From: Salinicoccus roseus
Lineage (GTDB): Bacteria > Bacillota > Bacilli > Staphylococcales > Salinicoccaceae
Length of the DNA: 64,000 nt
NCBI RefSeq assembly: GCF_003814515.1
Contig: NZ_RKQJ01000001.1
Coordinates: 992,001 to 1,056,000 of the forward strand
Direction of reading: 5' to 3'
Position numbers and translations under genes: made by a program. Of this stretch, positions 1 through 8,166 are shown in pieces (positions within the stretch are counted from its first letter, which is position 1; each line of letters starts with the position of its first letter). The notes under the pieces were generated by a model. That model saw only the letters and a list, made by a program, of their open reading frames with translations. It was not told where the DNA came from and made no database searches.

Positions 1-152
1 ACTACATCGTAATCCGAGAATCTTTTTGTTTTCCAAGAATTGTCTCTTAGACTGATGGTATCAATGCAGTAGTCGTCAGGATATCTTGCTAACCAACTCG
101 ATAAACTATTTCCAATATAACTGTTAGTTCCCGTTACTAATATTTTTTTCAT
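1..152 (-). CDS. NAD-dependent epimerase/dehydratase, N-terminal fragment
   Basis: The first 50 codons of a minus-strand gene run off the left edge of the window. The protein starts MKKILVTGTNSYIGNSL, the glycine-rich Rossmann turn (GxxxxxG type) of short-chain dehydrogenase/reductase sugar epimerases. Its ATG overlaps the TGA of the preceding sugar transferase gene (ATGA overlap), so the two are translationally coupled in the capsule operon. A role in making the activated sugar for the capsule repeat is inferred from context; the substrate cannot be told from this fragment. Confidence 0.8.
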   Translation of the reverse strand, partial: MKKILVTGTNSYIGNSLSSWLARYPDDYCIDTISLRDNSWKTKRFSDYDV

Positions 153-763
153 TGAGAATAATTCTCCTTTTGAGAACTTTTTCTTCCACCTTCAACGACA
201 CCATCACTTTTTACAACACTTATTAAAGTAGCAAAGAAACATTTTGTATCCATTATAGGGCCCATATTCTCAACATATTCCCCATCTAATTTAGCTTTTA
301 TTTCAATAGGCGTTTCATCCCTCCCATTAATCTGTGCCCAGCCTGTCAGTCCTGTTGGAACATCATTAGCCTTATATTTATCACGTTCTGCTATAAGATC
401 ATATTGGTTCCACAAGGCTGGCCTTGGACCAATGATGCTCATTTCCCCCTTTAGAATATTAATGACTTGCGGGAGTTCATCCAAACTTGTTTTTCTAAGA
501 ATTTTACCGCTTTTTGTAATGAACGCATCCGGGTCTTCAAAGAGGTGGGTCGGCATATCATCAGGTGTATCTATTCTCATTGTTCGGAATTTCAATATAT
601 TGAAGTGTTTTTTATTCCTCCCGATTCGTTTTTGTTTAAACAGCACAGGTCCTTTTGAATCAATTTTTATCACTATCGCTATCAAAAGGAACAAAGGCCA
701 TAGCACCAACATAGCTAGAAGAGACAGACTGAAATCTATTAGTCTTTTTATTTTCAAATACAT
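149..763 (-). CDS. Priming sugar-phosphate transferase (bacterial sugar transferase family)
   Basis: This is a monotopic phosphoglycosyltransferase that moves a sugar-1-phosphate from a UDP-sugar to undecaprenyl phosphate, the first lipid-linked step of capsule synthesis. It has one hydrophobic N-terminal segment (LSLLAMLVLWPLFLLIAIVI), then the family hallmarks FKQKRIGRNKKHF, LKFRTM, TSLDELPQ, IIGPRPA and GLTGWAQINGRD. The length of 204 aa is typical. I start at MYLKIK because GGAG lies 10 nt upstream of it; an in-frame ATG six codons earlier has no ribosome binding site. It lies 160 bp after capD and overlaps the following epimerase gene. Confidence 0.9.
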   Translation of the reverse strand: MYLKIKRLIDFSLSLLAMLVLWPLFLLIAIVIKIDSKGPVLFKQKRIGRNKKHFNILKFRTMRIDTPDDMPTHLFEDPDAFITKSGKILRKTSLDELPQVINILKGEMSIIGPRPALWNQYDLIAERDKYKANDVPTGLTGWAQINGRDETPIEIKAKLDGEYVENMGPIMDTKCFFATLISVVKSDGVVEGGRKSSQKENYSQ

Positions 764-820
764 CTTCGTAACGCTCCTCATAAAAGATATTTAGTCTCTT
801 ATTACTTAACTATTTGTGTA

Positions 821-843
821 AAGCGGTTATTGTTAAACCGCTT
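821..843 (-). other. Hairpin between capD and the sugar transferase gene
   Basis: Perfect 8-bp inverted repeat (AAGCGGTT / AACCGCTT) with a 7-nt loop in the 160-bp AT-rich gap within the capsule operon. No U-run follows it on the minus strand, so it is more likely an RNA stability or processing element, or a weak attenuator, than a full terminator. Confidence 0.35.
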
Positions 844-922
844 ATTAACCCAATAAAATTTATCTAATCTAATGAGTCTACGTACTTCATCCTAAAGGTT
901 AAAACAAAGAAAAAATTGTAAC

Positions 923-2737
923 TTAATTTTTTGTATACTCTTTTCGATTCACAAAGTCTAGCAACAGTTCTTTGATATTATTGTTATTTTCTAATTGTTT
1001 AATCGTCTTTTCAATTTCAATAATAGGATAAGACACTGTTTTACCTCTATAAATTTTTGTATATACTTGGTTTGGATGTATTTCATCTTCACTTAAAAGT
1101 TCTTCGAATAGTTTCTCTCCCGGTCTAACACCACTAAACTTTATTCCTATTTCATCTTCTTTATAACCGCTTAATTTAATCATATTTCTAGCTAAATTCA
1201 CTATTTTTACTGGTTCTCCCATATCAAGCACAAATACTTCTCCCCCTTCTGCTATTGCACCTGCTTGGATTACAAGTCTAGAAGCCTCGGGTATGGTCAT
1301 AAAATACCTAGTCATTCGTTCATCCGTAACGGTAATCGGGCCTCCAGCTTCTATCTGTTTTCTGAATTTAGGTATTACAGAGCCTCGACTGCCTAAGACG
1401 TTACCAAATCTTACAGCTACCAGAGTAGTTTCTTTACAATTTTGATTCAACCCTTGCACCACCATTTCAGCAACCCGTTTTGAGGCTCCCATTACATTCG
1501 GTGGATTTACTGCTTTATCAGTAGATATCAATACAAACTTTTCAGTTTTATATTCACATGCGGCTTCTGCTGTGTTTTTTGTACCTATTATATTATTCTT
1601 TACAGCTTCTTTAGGATTATATTCCATCAACGGCACATGTTTGTGCGCAGCAGCATGATAAACAATATTCGGTTTATACGTTTCAAACACTTCAAACATT
1701 CTTTGACGATCCTGAACATCTGCAATGATTGGGATGTATTCTATATTGTTGTTTCTTCCAGTCATTTCTTCTAAAATCGTATAGATACTGTTCTCGCCGT
1801 GACCAAGCAGCACGATTTCCCTCGGCTGGAACTTGGTAATTTGTCTGACTATTTCTGATCCGATACTGCCTCCAGCACCTGTAACAAGTATTGTACGATC
1901 TCTCACCTGCTCTTCGATACCTGCTGTATCAAGTTTTACAGGCTCACGTCCCAACAAGTCTTCTACTTCCACTTTCTTGAGTGCGTTTACTTCCACTTTC
2001 CCAGACATCACATCATCGATATTTGGCATAATCATGACTTCTACACTTTCATGATTAGACAGTTCATAAATTTCATTCAGTTCTGTTTTGCTTAACGATG
2101 GAATTGCTATGACGACTTTCCGAATGTCATACTTTTTTATAAGCTTTTCTATATCTTCTCTTTTGCCCTCTACCCTGACACCACCAGCAAGTTCCATTCT
2201 TTGCTTAGTAGAATCATCATCTACCGCCACTACAGGCAGCATGTTCATTGCAGGAGTGTCCAACATCTGCTTAATCAGTATTGAACCACCCTTTCCAGCT
2301 CCCACAATTAAAGTGCGGAGTTTTTCCTGGTCTGAAGATTGTTTTCCTATTAAGTGATGCCGTGCAACACGCCATGACAATCTTGAGCCGCCAATCAATA
2401 TAAGGTGCATCATCCAGGTAATGATCATCAACCTTGTAAATGTTGTCTGGAACAACAAGATGTTCAATATGTAAGTTGTGATAATCGATGCGGTAACTGC
2501 TTGGGCGATGGACATCAATTCTCTGACGCTCGCATACTCCCAAGCGCGGTGATAAAGGTTAAATACGTATGCAAAGACATGGTGACTGATCAAGAGGATG
2601 ATTGAAGTGGTAATAAGGACTGGCATCGTATACTGGAGGAAGAATGGTGCCAATATGTAATAGCCGATGAATACTGAAAATGTCACAATCAATGAGTCAA
2701 TGATAAGGAGAAGTATATACCGTTCTTTTGCACCCAT
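923..2737 (-). CDS. capD: Membrane-anchored UDP-sugar 4,6-dehydratase (CapD/PglF/WbpM family)
   Basis: A 604-aa capsule enzyme predicted to convert UDP-GlcNAc to a 4-keto-6-deoxy sugar. Residues about 1-125 hold four membrane segments. A first nucleotide-binding region begins near residue 143 (LIVGAGKGGSIL) and the catalytic SDR domain near residue 285 (ILVTGAGGSIGSEI, YHAAAHKHVPLME, STDKAVNPPNVMGASKR). As in WbpM/PglF relatives, a methionine replaces the usual SDR catalytic tyrosine before AxxK. It follows capC by 21 bp in the capsule operon. The C-terminal half of the gene is visibly more AT-rich than the N-terminal half, suggesting a mosaic gene. Confidence 0.92.
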   Translation of the reverse strand: MGAKERYILLLIIDSLIVTFSVFIGYYILAPFFLQYTMPVLITTSIILLISHHVFAYVFNLYHRAWEYASVRELMSIAQAVTASIITTYILNILLFQTTFTRLMIITWMMHLILIGGSRLSWRVARHHLIGKQSSDQEKLRTLIVGAGKGGSILIKQMLDTPAMNMLPVVAVDDDSTKQRMELAGGVRVEGKREDIEKLIKKYDIRKVVIAIPSLSKTELNEIYELSNHESVEVMIMPNIDDVMSGKVEVNALKKVEVEDLLGREPVKLDTAGIEEQVRDRTILVTGAGGSIGSEIVRQITKFQPREIVLLGHGENSIYTILEEMTGRNNNIEYIPIIADVQDRQRMFEVFETYKPNIVYHAAAHKHVPLMEYNPKEAVKNNIIGTKNTAEAACEYKTEKFVLISTDKAVNPPNVMGASKRVAEMVVQGLNQNCKETTLVAVRFGNVLGSRGSVIPKFRKQIEAGGPITVTDERMTRYFMTIPEASRLVIQAGAIAEGGEVFVLDMGEPVKIVNLARNMIKLSGYKEDEIGIKFSGVRPGEKLFEELLSEDEIHPNQVYTKIYRGKTVSYPIIEIEKTIKQLENNNNIKELLLDFVNRKEYTKN

Positions 2738-2758
2738 AAATCACACGCTTCTTTCCAA

Positions 2759-3559
2759 TTAAAATAATCCTAAAAACTTCTTCTTTTTTCTTTTCTTACT
2801 GCTTTTATAATGTGTTTCTATCTTAGATGGCCGCTTCACCTTCACTTCTTTTCCACGCAATACGGCTTCAGCATTGTGTTTCAAATCTTCCACATAGATG
2901 GATCCGAGTTCCTTCTCCACTACATCATATGCTTCCTTCAACATGAAAGGTCTCAGTTCTGCATGATGCGCATCACTGGCGATGAGATGTACCAGATGCG
3001 CCTCGATCATCTTTAAGCTTGTTTCTTTTAGGTTCTCTCCAAGCTCTCCAGCAACCGATCCAGCAGTTACTTGCGCCACTGCACCCTTCTCCACATACTC
3101 ATGAAGCTTATCCGGATCCTTGATTATTGGCTTGCATCTTTCCGGGTGTGCTATTAGTGGTGTATAGCCGCTCATCTGCATGTCATAGAACATGGGACAT
3201 GCATAGCTCGGCACTTCATTAAAAGAAAACTCAACCAGCACGTACTGCGATTGGTTGAGCGGGATGCCTGAACCGGACTTCAACTCTTCGACGAAGTTCC
3301 CATTCATTCTGATCTCCTGTCCGGGATGTACGTTGATGTCCAATTGATGTTGTAAAATGATCTGGTCGAGTTCGTCCAATTTTTCTAAAATCTTACTTCC
3401 GGGATTAACGAAATCCCCACTATAGTGATGTGGGGTCGCAATGATATCCGTTATGCCATTGTCGATTGCCTGTTTAAGAAGCAATACCGCTTCCTCTTCT
3501 GTCTGTGGCCCATCGTCCACCCCTATGAGTACATGGTTATGGATATCTATCATTTTCAT
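2759..3559 (-). CDS. capC: Mn-dependent protein-tyrosine phosphatase (CpsB/CapC, PHP family)
   Basis: A 266-aa PHP-fold phosphatase that dephosphorylates the BY-kinase CapB and so tunes capsule polymerisation. Metal ligands are visible in MIDIHNHVLIGVDDGP (HxH), TPHH, HPGQE, AHPERC and ASDAHH. The C-terminus is a lysine-rich tail (KSSKKRKKKKF). Its start codon overlaps the end of capB by 4 nt (ATGA), the usual coupling of kinase and phosphatase genes. Confidence 0.93.
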   Translation of the reverse strand: MKMIDIHNHVLIGVDDGPQTEEEAVLLLKQAIDNGITDIIATPHHYSGDFVNPGSKILEKLDELDQIILQHQLDINVHPGQEIRMNGNFVEELKSGSGIPLNQSQYVLVEFSFNEVPSYACPMFYDMQMSGYTPLIAHPERCKPIIKDPDKLHEYVEKGAVAQVTAGSVAGELGENLKETSLKMIEAHLVHLIASDAHHAELRPFMLKEAYDVVEKELGSIYVEDLKHNAEAVLRGKEVKVKRPSKIETHYKSSKKRKKKKFLGLF

Positions 3560-4263
3560 TCGCTCCCGTAATAATAATAGTAGTCGTCCTTCTTAGTATT
3601 CATCTTCTTGTTGTTCATGACGACGCCGAGAATGTTCGCATCGGCCTTATCCAATAGATCCTTCGCTTCCCTTAATTTATCCCGGTTGTTTTCGGCTACG
3701 TTGGTGACGAGCACTGTGCCATCTGTAATCTTGCTGAGTACCTGAGCATCGGTCACCGCGAGCAGTGGCGGCGAATCGATGATGACCATGTCGTAATGCA
3801 TCGAGAATGTCTTCAGCAAGTGTGTCATCTTGTTGGATGACAGGAGCTCTGACGGGTTTGGAGGAATCGGCCCGGATGAAACGATATCAAGGTTCTCTAT
3901 TTCCGTTTCCCTGACGACATTCTCTACAGGCACATCATTGACGATGACTGTGGATAGGCCCCGCTGATTGGTGACCTCAAATGTATAGTGCGTCGTCGGG
4001 CGCCTCATGTCAGCATCCATCAGCAGTGTCTTCTTGCCGGACTGGGCATAGGCGACAGCGAGGTTCGCTGCGGTAGTAGACTTACCTGCACCTGGTGTCG
4101 CAGAGGTGACGAGAACAGTTTTTATTTCAGTATCGATATTCGAATACATGATGTTCGTCCGGACAGTCCGGAATTGTTCACTGACTGGGGATTTAGGTTG
4201 TCTTTTCACGATGAGTTCCCTCGGGCCGGATACATAACTATGGGATCTTTTTTTACCAAACAT
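3556..4263 (-). CDS. capB: Tyrosine-protein kinase (CpsD/CapB BY-kinase)
   Basis: Cytoplasmic bacterial tyrosine kinase, 235 aa. Walker A is SATPGAGKST (about residue 52), Walker A' is LLMDADMRRP, Walker B is MVIIDSPP, and a C-terminal autophosphorylation cluster of five consecutive tyrosines lies just before the end (DDYYYYYGSE). It is activated by the cytoplasmic tail of the Wzz-like CapA encoded immediately upstream (2-nt gap). Compare the degenerate paralogue at 22202-22837, which lacks both the P-loop lysine and the tyrosine cluster. Confidence 0.95.
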   Translation of the reverse strand: MFGKKRSHSYVSGPRELIVKRQPKSPVSEQFRTVRTNIMYSNIDTEIKTVLVTSATPGAGKSTTAANLAVAYAQSGKKTLLMDADMRRPTTHYTFEVTNQRGLSTVIVNDVPVENVVRETEIENLDIVSSGPIPPNPSELLSSNKMTHLLKTFSMHYDMVIIDSPPLLAVTDAQVLSKITDGTVLVTNVAENNRDKLREAKDLLDKADANILGVVMNNKKMNTKKDDYYYYYGSE

Positions 4264-4265
4264 GA

Positions 4266-4952
4266 TCAGTTTCCTTTCTGGCTCTCGAATTTTGCGATGG
4301 TACCGAGTACCGGCAGTTCAAGGTGTTTCTGGATTTCTTCATCGGTTGTAACCCGCTTGTCTAGGAATGCCCTGAGGAATGCGATACCGAGTCCAAGCAG
4401 TCCACCGAGGATCATACCGATGGCGATGTTGATGAGCGGCTGTGGAGATACAGGTGATGGCTCTTCTCCGACATCTGCCGGAGCGAGAATGGAGACGTTA
4501 TCGACGTTCATCACTTCCTGCACGCGCTCCTGGAACACATCGGCGATTTCATTGGCGATGGTTTCAGCATCTTGCGGATTTTCATTGGTGACCGTCACTG
4601 TCACGACCTGGGACTGGTCCTGGTTATTCACTGTAATCTGGTTGGCAAGTGCCGCTGTATCCTGTTCCAGATCAAGGTTGCTTACAACATCATCGAGCAC
4701 TGTCGGGCTCTTTATGATGTCCCTATATGTATTGATCAGCTGAAGGCTGGCCTGAATATCCTGATTGTTGACGGCTTCCGATTCCTGAGATTGACTGACG
4801 AGGATCTGTGTGTTGGCTTCATATTGCGGGGTCATGAGAAATGCGGTGGCGAATGCAGCGGCTGCACCAAAGAGCAGTACAAGGGCGATGATCATCGCCA
4901 GGTTCTTCTTGATCACTTCAAGAATGTCTTCCAAATTCAATGTTTCTTCCAT
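4266..4952 (-). CDS. capA: Wzz-type capsule chain-length regulator / CapB activator
   Basis: A polysaccharide co-polymerase-like membrane protein with an N-terminal membrane segment (IIALVLLFGAAAAFATAFL), an extracytoplasmic domain (YEANTQILVSQ start) and a second segment near residue 175 (INIAIGMILGGLLGLGIAF), followed by a short cytoplasmic tail that activates CapB in this family. I start at MEETLNL because GGAGG sits just upstream; an ATG four codons earlier lacks a ribosome binding site. First gene of the capsule operon. Confidence 0.92.
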   Translation of the reverse strand: MEETLNLEDILEVIKKNLAMIIALVLLFGAAAAFATAFLMTPQYEANTQILVSQSQESEAVNNQDIQASLQLINTYRDIIKSPTVLDDVVSNLDLEQDTAALANQITVNNQDQSQVVTVTVTNENPQDAETIANEIADVFQERVQEVMNVDNVSILAPADVGEEPSPVSPQPLINIAIGMILGGLLGLGIAFLRAFLDKRVTTDEEIQKHLELPVLGTIAKFESQKGN

Positions 4953-5003
4953 GTTGGCCTCCATATTTATATGTAGAAATGTTATATATGTTTACAGTTT
5001 ATT

Positions 5004-5012
5004 ACTATATCA
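5004..5012 (-). promoter_or_regulatory. Extended -10 promoter of the capsule operon
   Basis: On the minus strand TGATATAGT fits the extended -10 pattern TGnTATAAT with one mismatch. It lies about 45 nt upstream of the capA start. No convincing -35 hexamer is seen. Confidence 0.5.
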
Positions 5013-5053
5013 GATTAAGGTGGATTTTTGCACAGTATTTCGGGAATTTATCA

Positions 5054-5068
5054 ATGAAAGCGCTTTTT
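5054..5068 (+). promoter_or_regulatory. CcpA-type cre-like site upstream of the capsule operon
   Basis: ATGAAAGCGCTTTTT matches the catabolite-responsive element consensus WTGNAANCGNWNNCW at all but one position and contains the palindrome AAAGCGCTTT. It lies upstream of the putative capsule promoter and of the plus-strand gene at 5212, so it could link either to carbon source. Short motif; chance occurrence is possible. Confidence 0.35.
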
Positions 5069-5128
5069 ATGAATATTCTATTTATTGATGGTTCCTCCCA
5101 TAATTATGAGAAATATTTCACTATTTCC

Positions 5129-5158
5129 TTGCCTAATTCGCAGAATATTGTTTATATT
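5129..5158 (+). promoter_or_regulatory. Putative promoter of the YkvI-family permease gene
   Basis: TTGCCT and TATATT separated by 18 nt, ending about 54 nt upstream of the TTG start at 5212. Confidence 0.4.
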
Positions 5159-5211
5159 TTAATATAACGTCTATATAACTAAAGTCAAAAACCAAATACG
5201 GAGGAGATTTT

Positions 5212-6282
5212 TTGAGTTATCGACGAGAATCAATGATGATTGGATTTGCCTACACGGGGGTCATTGTAGGGGCCGGGTTTTCCACAGGCCAAGAAATACT
5301 CCAGTTCTTCACGAACTATGGGACATGGAGCTATGCTGCAATCATCCTCTCGGCACTGATCATCATGTTTGTCGGCCGGCAAGCGGCTAAACTTGGCTAT
5401 CGATTGAAGGCGGATTCCCATGAGGAGCCGATCAACACAATGTTTGGAGATATGATTGGAAAGGCAATCGATTACATACTTGTCTTTTTTCTATATGGCA
5501 TCGCAGTGATCATGCTCGCAGGGGCAGGCTCTGCATTCTACGAAAGTTTCGGCGTGGCCCCATGGCTCGGTTCGCTGATCATGATGGTGGCGGTGTTCGT
5601 CACCCTGCTGCTCGACTTCAATAAGATCGTCGCGGTTCTTGGTGCAGTGACGCCATTTCTGGTGGCATTCGTACTCATCATCGCAGCGTTCAATGTATTC
5701 AACCCGGTTGTGCCGCTCGGTGAAGTGAACCAGTACGCACAGATCGACCGTACACCATCCGGCCACTGGTGGTGGGACGCAATTACTTACAGCGGTCTTG
5801 TACTCGCGACCGCATTCAGCTTCCTGTCCATCATGGGCTCTGAGGCATCGAAGCATAAGGCTGCGAGGCGCGGAGCCTTGGTGGGCGGCATCATCATCAT
5901 GCTCTTGATGCTGCTGATCAACGGCGGCATGCTTGCGAACCTCAATACCGCCAACGAGGCGGCACTGCCTACCCTGCTGCTCGCAGAGGGCGTGCACCCG
6001 GCGCTGAGTGTGGGACTGTCGGTTGTCATGCTGCTGGTCATCTATAATACGGCAGTCGGGCTGATGTACCCGTTCCTGACACGCTTTGCCACCGCGTATT
6101 CCGGCAAGTATAAGATCATGCTTGCTGTGGGGCTGCTGTTCGGCTACGCCTTGAGCTTTGTCGGATTCGTGGATCTGGTCAACATATTCTATCCAATCTT
6201 CGGATACATCGGCCTGTTCATCGCAGGCGGCCTCACCATCCGCTGGGTGGCGAACAAATTTTCAAAGAAAAGGCTCGTATAG
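5212..6282 (+). CDS. YkvI-family membrane protein (LeuT-fold transporter-like)
   Basis: A 356-aa polytopic membrane protein with about ten hydrophobic segments, resembling the YkvI family of predicted amino-acid or branched-chain permease relatives. The first segment contains the family-like glycine-rich stretch YTGVIVGAGFSTGQEILQFF (unwound helix 1 of this fold). It starts with TTG, justified by a strong GGAGGAG site 5-8 nt upstream. It is monocistronic: a promoter lies upstream and a strong terminator follows. The substrate is unknown. Confidence 0.75.
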   Translation: MSYRRESMMIGFAYTGVIVGAGFSTGQEILQFFTNYGTWSYAAIILSALIIMFVGRQAAKLGYRLKADSHEEPINTMFGDMIGKAIDYILVFFLYGIAVIMLAGAGSAFYESFGVAPWLGSLIMMVAVFVTLLLDFNKIVAVLGAVTPFLVAFVLIIAAFNVFNPVVPLGEVNQYAQIDRTPSGHWWWDAITYSGLVLATAFSFLSIMGSEASKHKAARRGALVGGIIIMLLMLLINGGMLANLNTANEAALPTLLLAEGVHPALSVGLSVVMLLVIYNTAVGLMYPFLTRFATAYSGKYKIMLAVGLLFGYALSFVGFVDLVNIFYPIFGYIGLFIAGGLTIRWVANKFSKKRLV

Positions 6283-6289
6283 ATTCATG

Positions 6290-6316
6290 CCGGCAGGATC
6301 TCCTGCCGGTTTTTTA
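6290..6316 (+). terminator. Rho-independent terminator of the YkvI-family gene
   Basis: Perfect 9-bp stem CCGGCAGGA / TCCTGCCGG with a 2-nt loop, followed by six T residues. Confidence 0.9.
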
Positions 6317-6366
6317 TTTGGTGAACAGTGGTAAAGATGAGTATTACGCGATTGGAGGTCATACAG

Positions 6367-6987
6367 ATGAAACTGAAGGCTTTGATACTCAATACGACAT
6401 TGAAATACGGTGAGGATCCATCCAATACGGAAGTGTTGGCACGTGAAGTGATGGACATCTATGAGGACCATGGGGTGGAGACGGAAGTCGTGCGCCTCAA
6501 TGACTACAACATCCGCTACGGCATTTCCGACGACATGGGAGACGGAGATGAATTCCCTCAAATACTCGAGAAGGTCAAGGCGGCGGACATCGTCCTCATC
6601 GGTACACCGCTCTGGCTCGGTGAGAAGAGCAGCATTGCGACACTGGCCATAGAGCGTCTGTACGGGAGCTCTTCACTTACGAACGACAAGGGCCAATCAA
6701 TCTTCTACAACAAGGTCGGCGGAGTGGTTGTGACGGGAAATGAAGACGGTGCGAAGCATGCGGCACAGTCGATCCTCTACGGCCTCTCCCACATCGGTTT
6801 CACCATCCCGCCGAACGTCGATACGTATTGGGTCGGAGATGCAGGGCCGGGGCCATCGTATATGGACACGGACCGCGACAACGAGTTCACGAAACAGCAT
6901 GTAAAGATGCTCGCCTACAACACGATGCATCTGGCCAAGATGTTCAGGGAACATCCGATACCGGCAGAAGGCAATACGATGGAATAG
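6367..6987 (+). CDS. Flavodoxin-fold NAD(P)H-dependent oxidoreductase
   Basis: A 206-aa soluble protein of the FMN-dependent reductase / flavodoxin-like group. The start KALILNTTLKYGEDPSNTE gives a phosphate-binding loop after the first strand; ADIVLIGTPLWLGEKSS is the second typical FMN-contacting loop and VGGVVVTGNEDGAK the third. I begin at MKLKAL because GGAGG lies 8 nt upstream; a GTG 13 codons earlier has no such site. It follows the terminator at 6290 and precedes ytoQ; physiological substrate unknown (quinone, azo- or nitro-compound reduction is typical). Confidence 0.8.
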   Translation: MKLKALILNTTLKYGEDPSNTEVLAREVMDIYEDHGVETEVVRLNDYNIRYGISDDMGDGDEFPQILEKVKAADIVLIGTPLWLGEKSSIATLAIERLYGSSSLTNDKGQSIFYNKVGGVVVTGNEDGAKHAAQSILYGLSHIGFTIPPNVDTYWVGDAGPGPSYMDTDRDNEFTKQHVKMLAYNTMHLAKMFREHPIPAEGNTME

Positions 6988-6997
6988 AGTATTTAAT

Positions 6998-7025
6998 TTG
7001 AAAGAATTCGAGTTTCAGCTATCAT
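6998..7025 (+). promoter_or_regulatory. Putative promoter of ytoQ and the downstream gene
   Basis: TTGAAA and TATCAT with 16-nt spacing, 30 nt upstream of the ytoQ start. It would drive 7055-7975. Confidence 0.4.
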
Positions 7026-7054
7026 TGAAGTAACACACTATAGGAGGATGCGTT

Positions 7055-7495
7055 ATGCAACTTACAGTATATTTAGCAGGACAGATTCATGACGACTGGC
7101 GTGAGGAAGTAAAGCAGATTGCGGATGAGAAGGATTTGCCACTCGACTTCGTCGGCCCGCAGACGAACCATGACCGTTCGGATAATATCGGAGAAGACAT
7201 TTTGGGCGAACAGCCGAGCGGCTTCTTCAAGGATGATGCCGCTTCTGCAGTGAACAACCTCCGCACGCAGGTGCTGATGCAGAAGTCGGATGTCGTGATT
7301 GCGCTCTTCGGTGAGAAGTACAAGCAGTGGAATACGGCGATGGATGCAAGTGCTGCTGTGACGCTCGGCAAGCCACTCATCATCGTACGCCCTGAAGAAC
7401 TGATCCATCCGCTGAAAGAGTTGTCCAACAAGGCGAACATCACGGTGGAGACGGTCGAGCAGGCGCTTGATGTCCTCGCCTACATCTACGAGTAG
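7055..7495 (+). CDS. ytoQ: YtoQ family protein
   Basis: A 146-aa cytoplasmic protein matching the YtoQ family by its start (LTVYLAGQIHDDWREEV), the FVGPQTNHDRSDNIGEDILG block and SDVVIALFGEKYKQWNTAMD. The fold resembles nucleoside 2-deoxyribosyltransferase-like proteins, but no function is established. Strong ribosome binding site (TAGGAGGATGCGTT). The stop codon abuts the ATG of the next gene, implying coupling. Confidence 0.85.
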   Translation: MQLTVYLAGQIHDDWREEVKQIADEKDLPLDFVGPQTNHDRSDNIGEDILGEQPSGFFKDDAASAVNNLRTQVLMQKSDVVIALFGEKYKQWNTAMDASAAVTLGKPLIIVRPEELIHPLKELSNKANITVETVEQALDVLAYIYE

Positions 7496-7975
7496 ATGCA
7501 GATATTCAGAGTAAGTCCAGATCATGAAGTGAGTGCAAGGTATCTCGACAACCGGCGATTAAGCAAGCAGGTTCTGGAGCTCTATCAGATCCTGCGGGTC
7601 AATTTGAGCCTGGTCGGGGTGTTGGACACAAACACACGTTATCAGCACCACCCGATCATGAAGCATGTGTATAATGCCGGGAACCCGTACATTACAGATA
7701 CCTACCGCCTGCTTGAAGAGTGCGACCTGGAGCATCAGCGGCGGGGTGGCAAGCGGAGTCCGGATTTCAGGGAAGACCTCGAATCACTGAAGAGGTTGAT
7801 CGAGGGTCATCTGGATGATGACCTGTGGAACCATGACCCGCTTCCCCCACTCTATGTATTCGGGGACGATCGTGTATATGGTGATTCGGCATATGACCTA
7901 TATGTATCACTCCTCCACGACAAATGGACGGCGGATACCATCGCCCCGCGGTGCGGGACGGGACTGAAGAAATGA
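7496..7975 (+). CDS. Pyrimidine-dimer DNA glycosylase-like protein (Pyr_excise family)
   Basis: A 159-aa protein starting MQIFRVSPDHEVSARYLDNRRLSKQ, the N-terminal pattern (xxxSAxxLDxxRLxKQ...ELxQIL) of small bacterial proteins grouped with the T4 endonuclease V-like Pyr_excise family. A later block HHPIMKHVYNAG matches the conserved HP...W/Y region. The proposed role is base-excision repair of UV photoproducts, but many members are untested. Its ATG directly follows the ytoQ TAG and no clear ribosome binding site precedes it, so translation is probably coupled. Confidence 0.6.
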   Translation: MQIFRVSPDHEVSARYLDNRRLSKQVLELYQILRVNLSLVGVLDTNTRYQHHPIMKHVYNAGNPYITDTYRLLEECDLEHQRRGGKRSPDFREDLESLKRLIEGHLDDDLWNHDPLPPLYVFGDDRVYGDSAYDLYVSLLHDKWTADTIAPRCGTGLKK

Positions 7976-8053
7976 TGTTGATGTGAAAGGATTGGTTCGA
8001 AATGCCCTTTTTGGGTATTCTCGGACCTTTTTCTATTTTGCTCATTTCTATAT

Positions 8054-8059
8054 TATAAT
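8054..8059 (+). promoter_or_regulatory. Possible -10 element upstream of the TagF-like gene
   Basis: A perfect TATAAT about 107 nt upstream of the start at 8167; the -35 region is poor. It would imply a leader of about 100 nt. Confidence 0.3.
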
Positions 8060-8166
8060 GGAAGAAAGCATAGTGACTGATATACTGGATGATGCAACGA
8101 CAATGCCAATATATGGGCGGGAATCGGGTAGAATATGAATAGGACATCAGAGAAGGAGGTGGATCG

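Noticed and set aside
8001-8019. Hairpin AATGCCC/GGGTATT after the Pyr_excise-like gene as a terminator
   Set aside because: Only seven pairs with a G-U, and no T-run follows directly; too weak to call.
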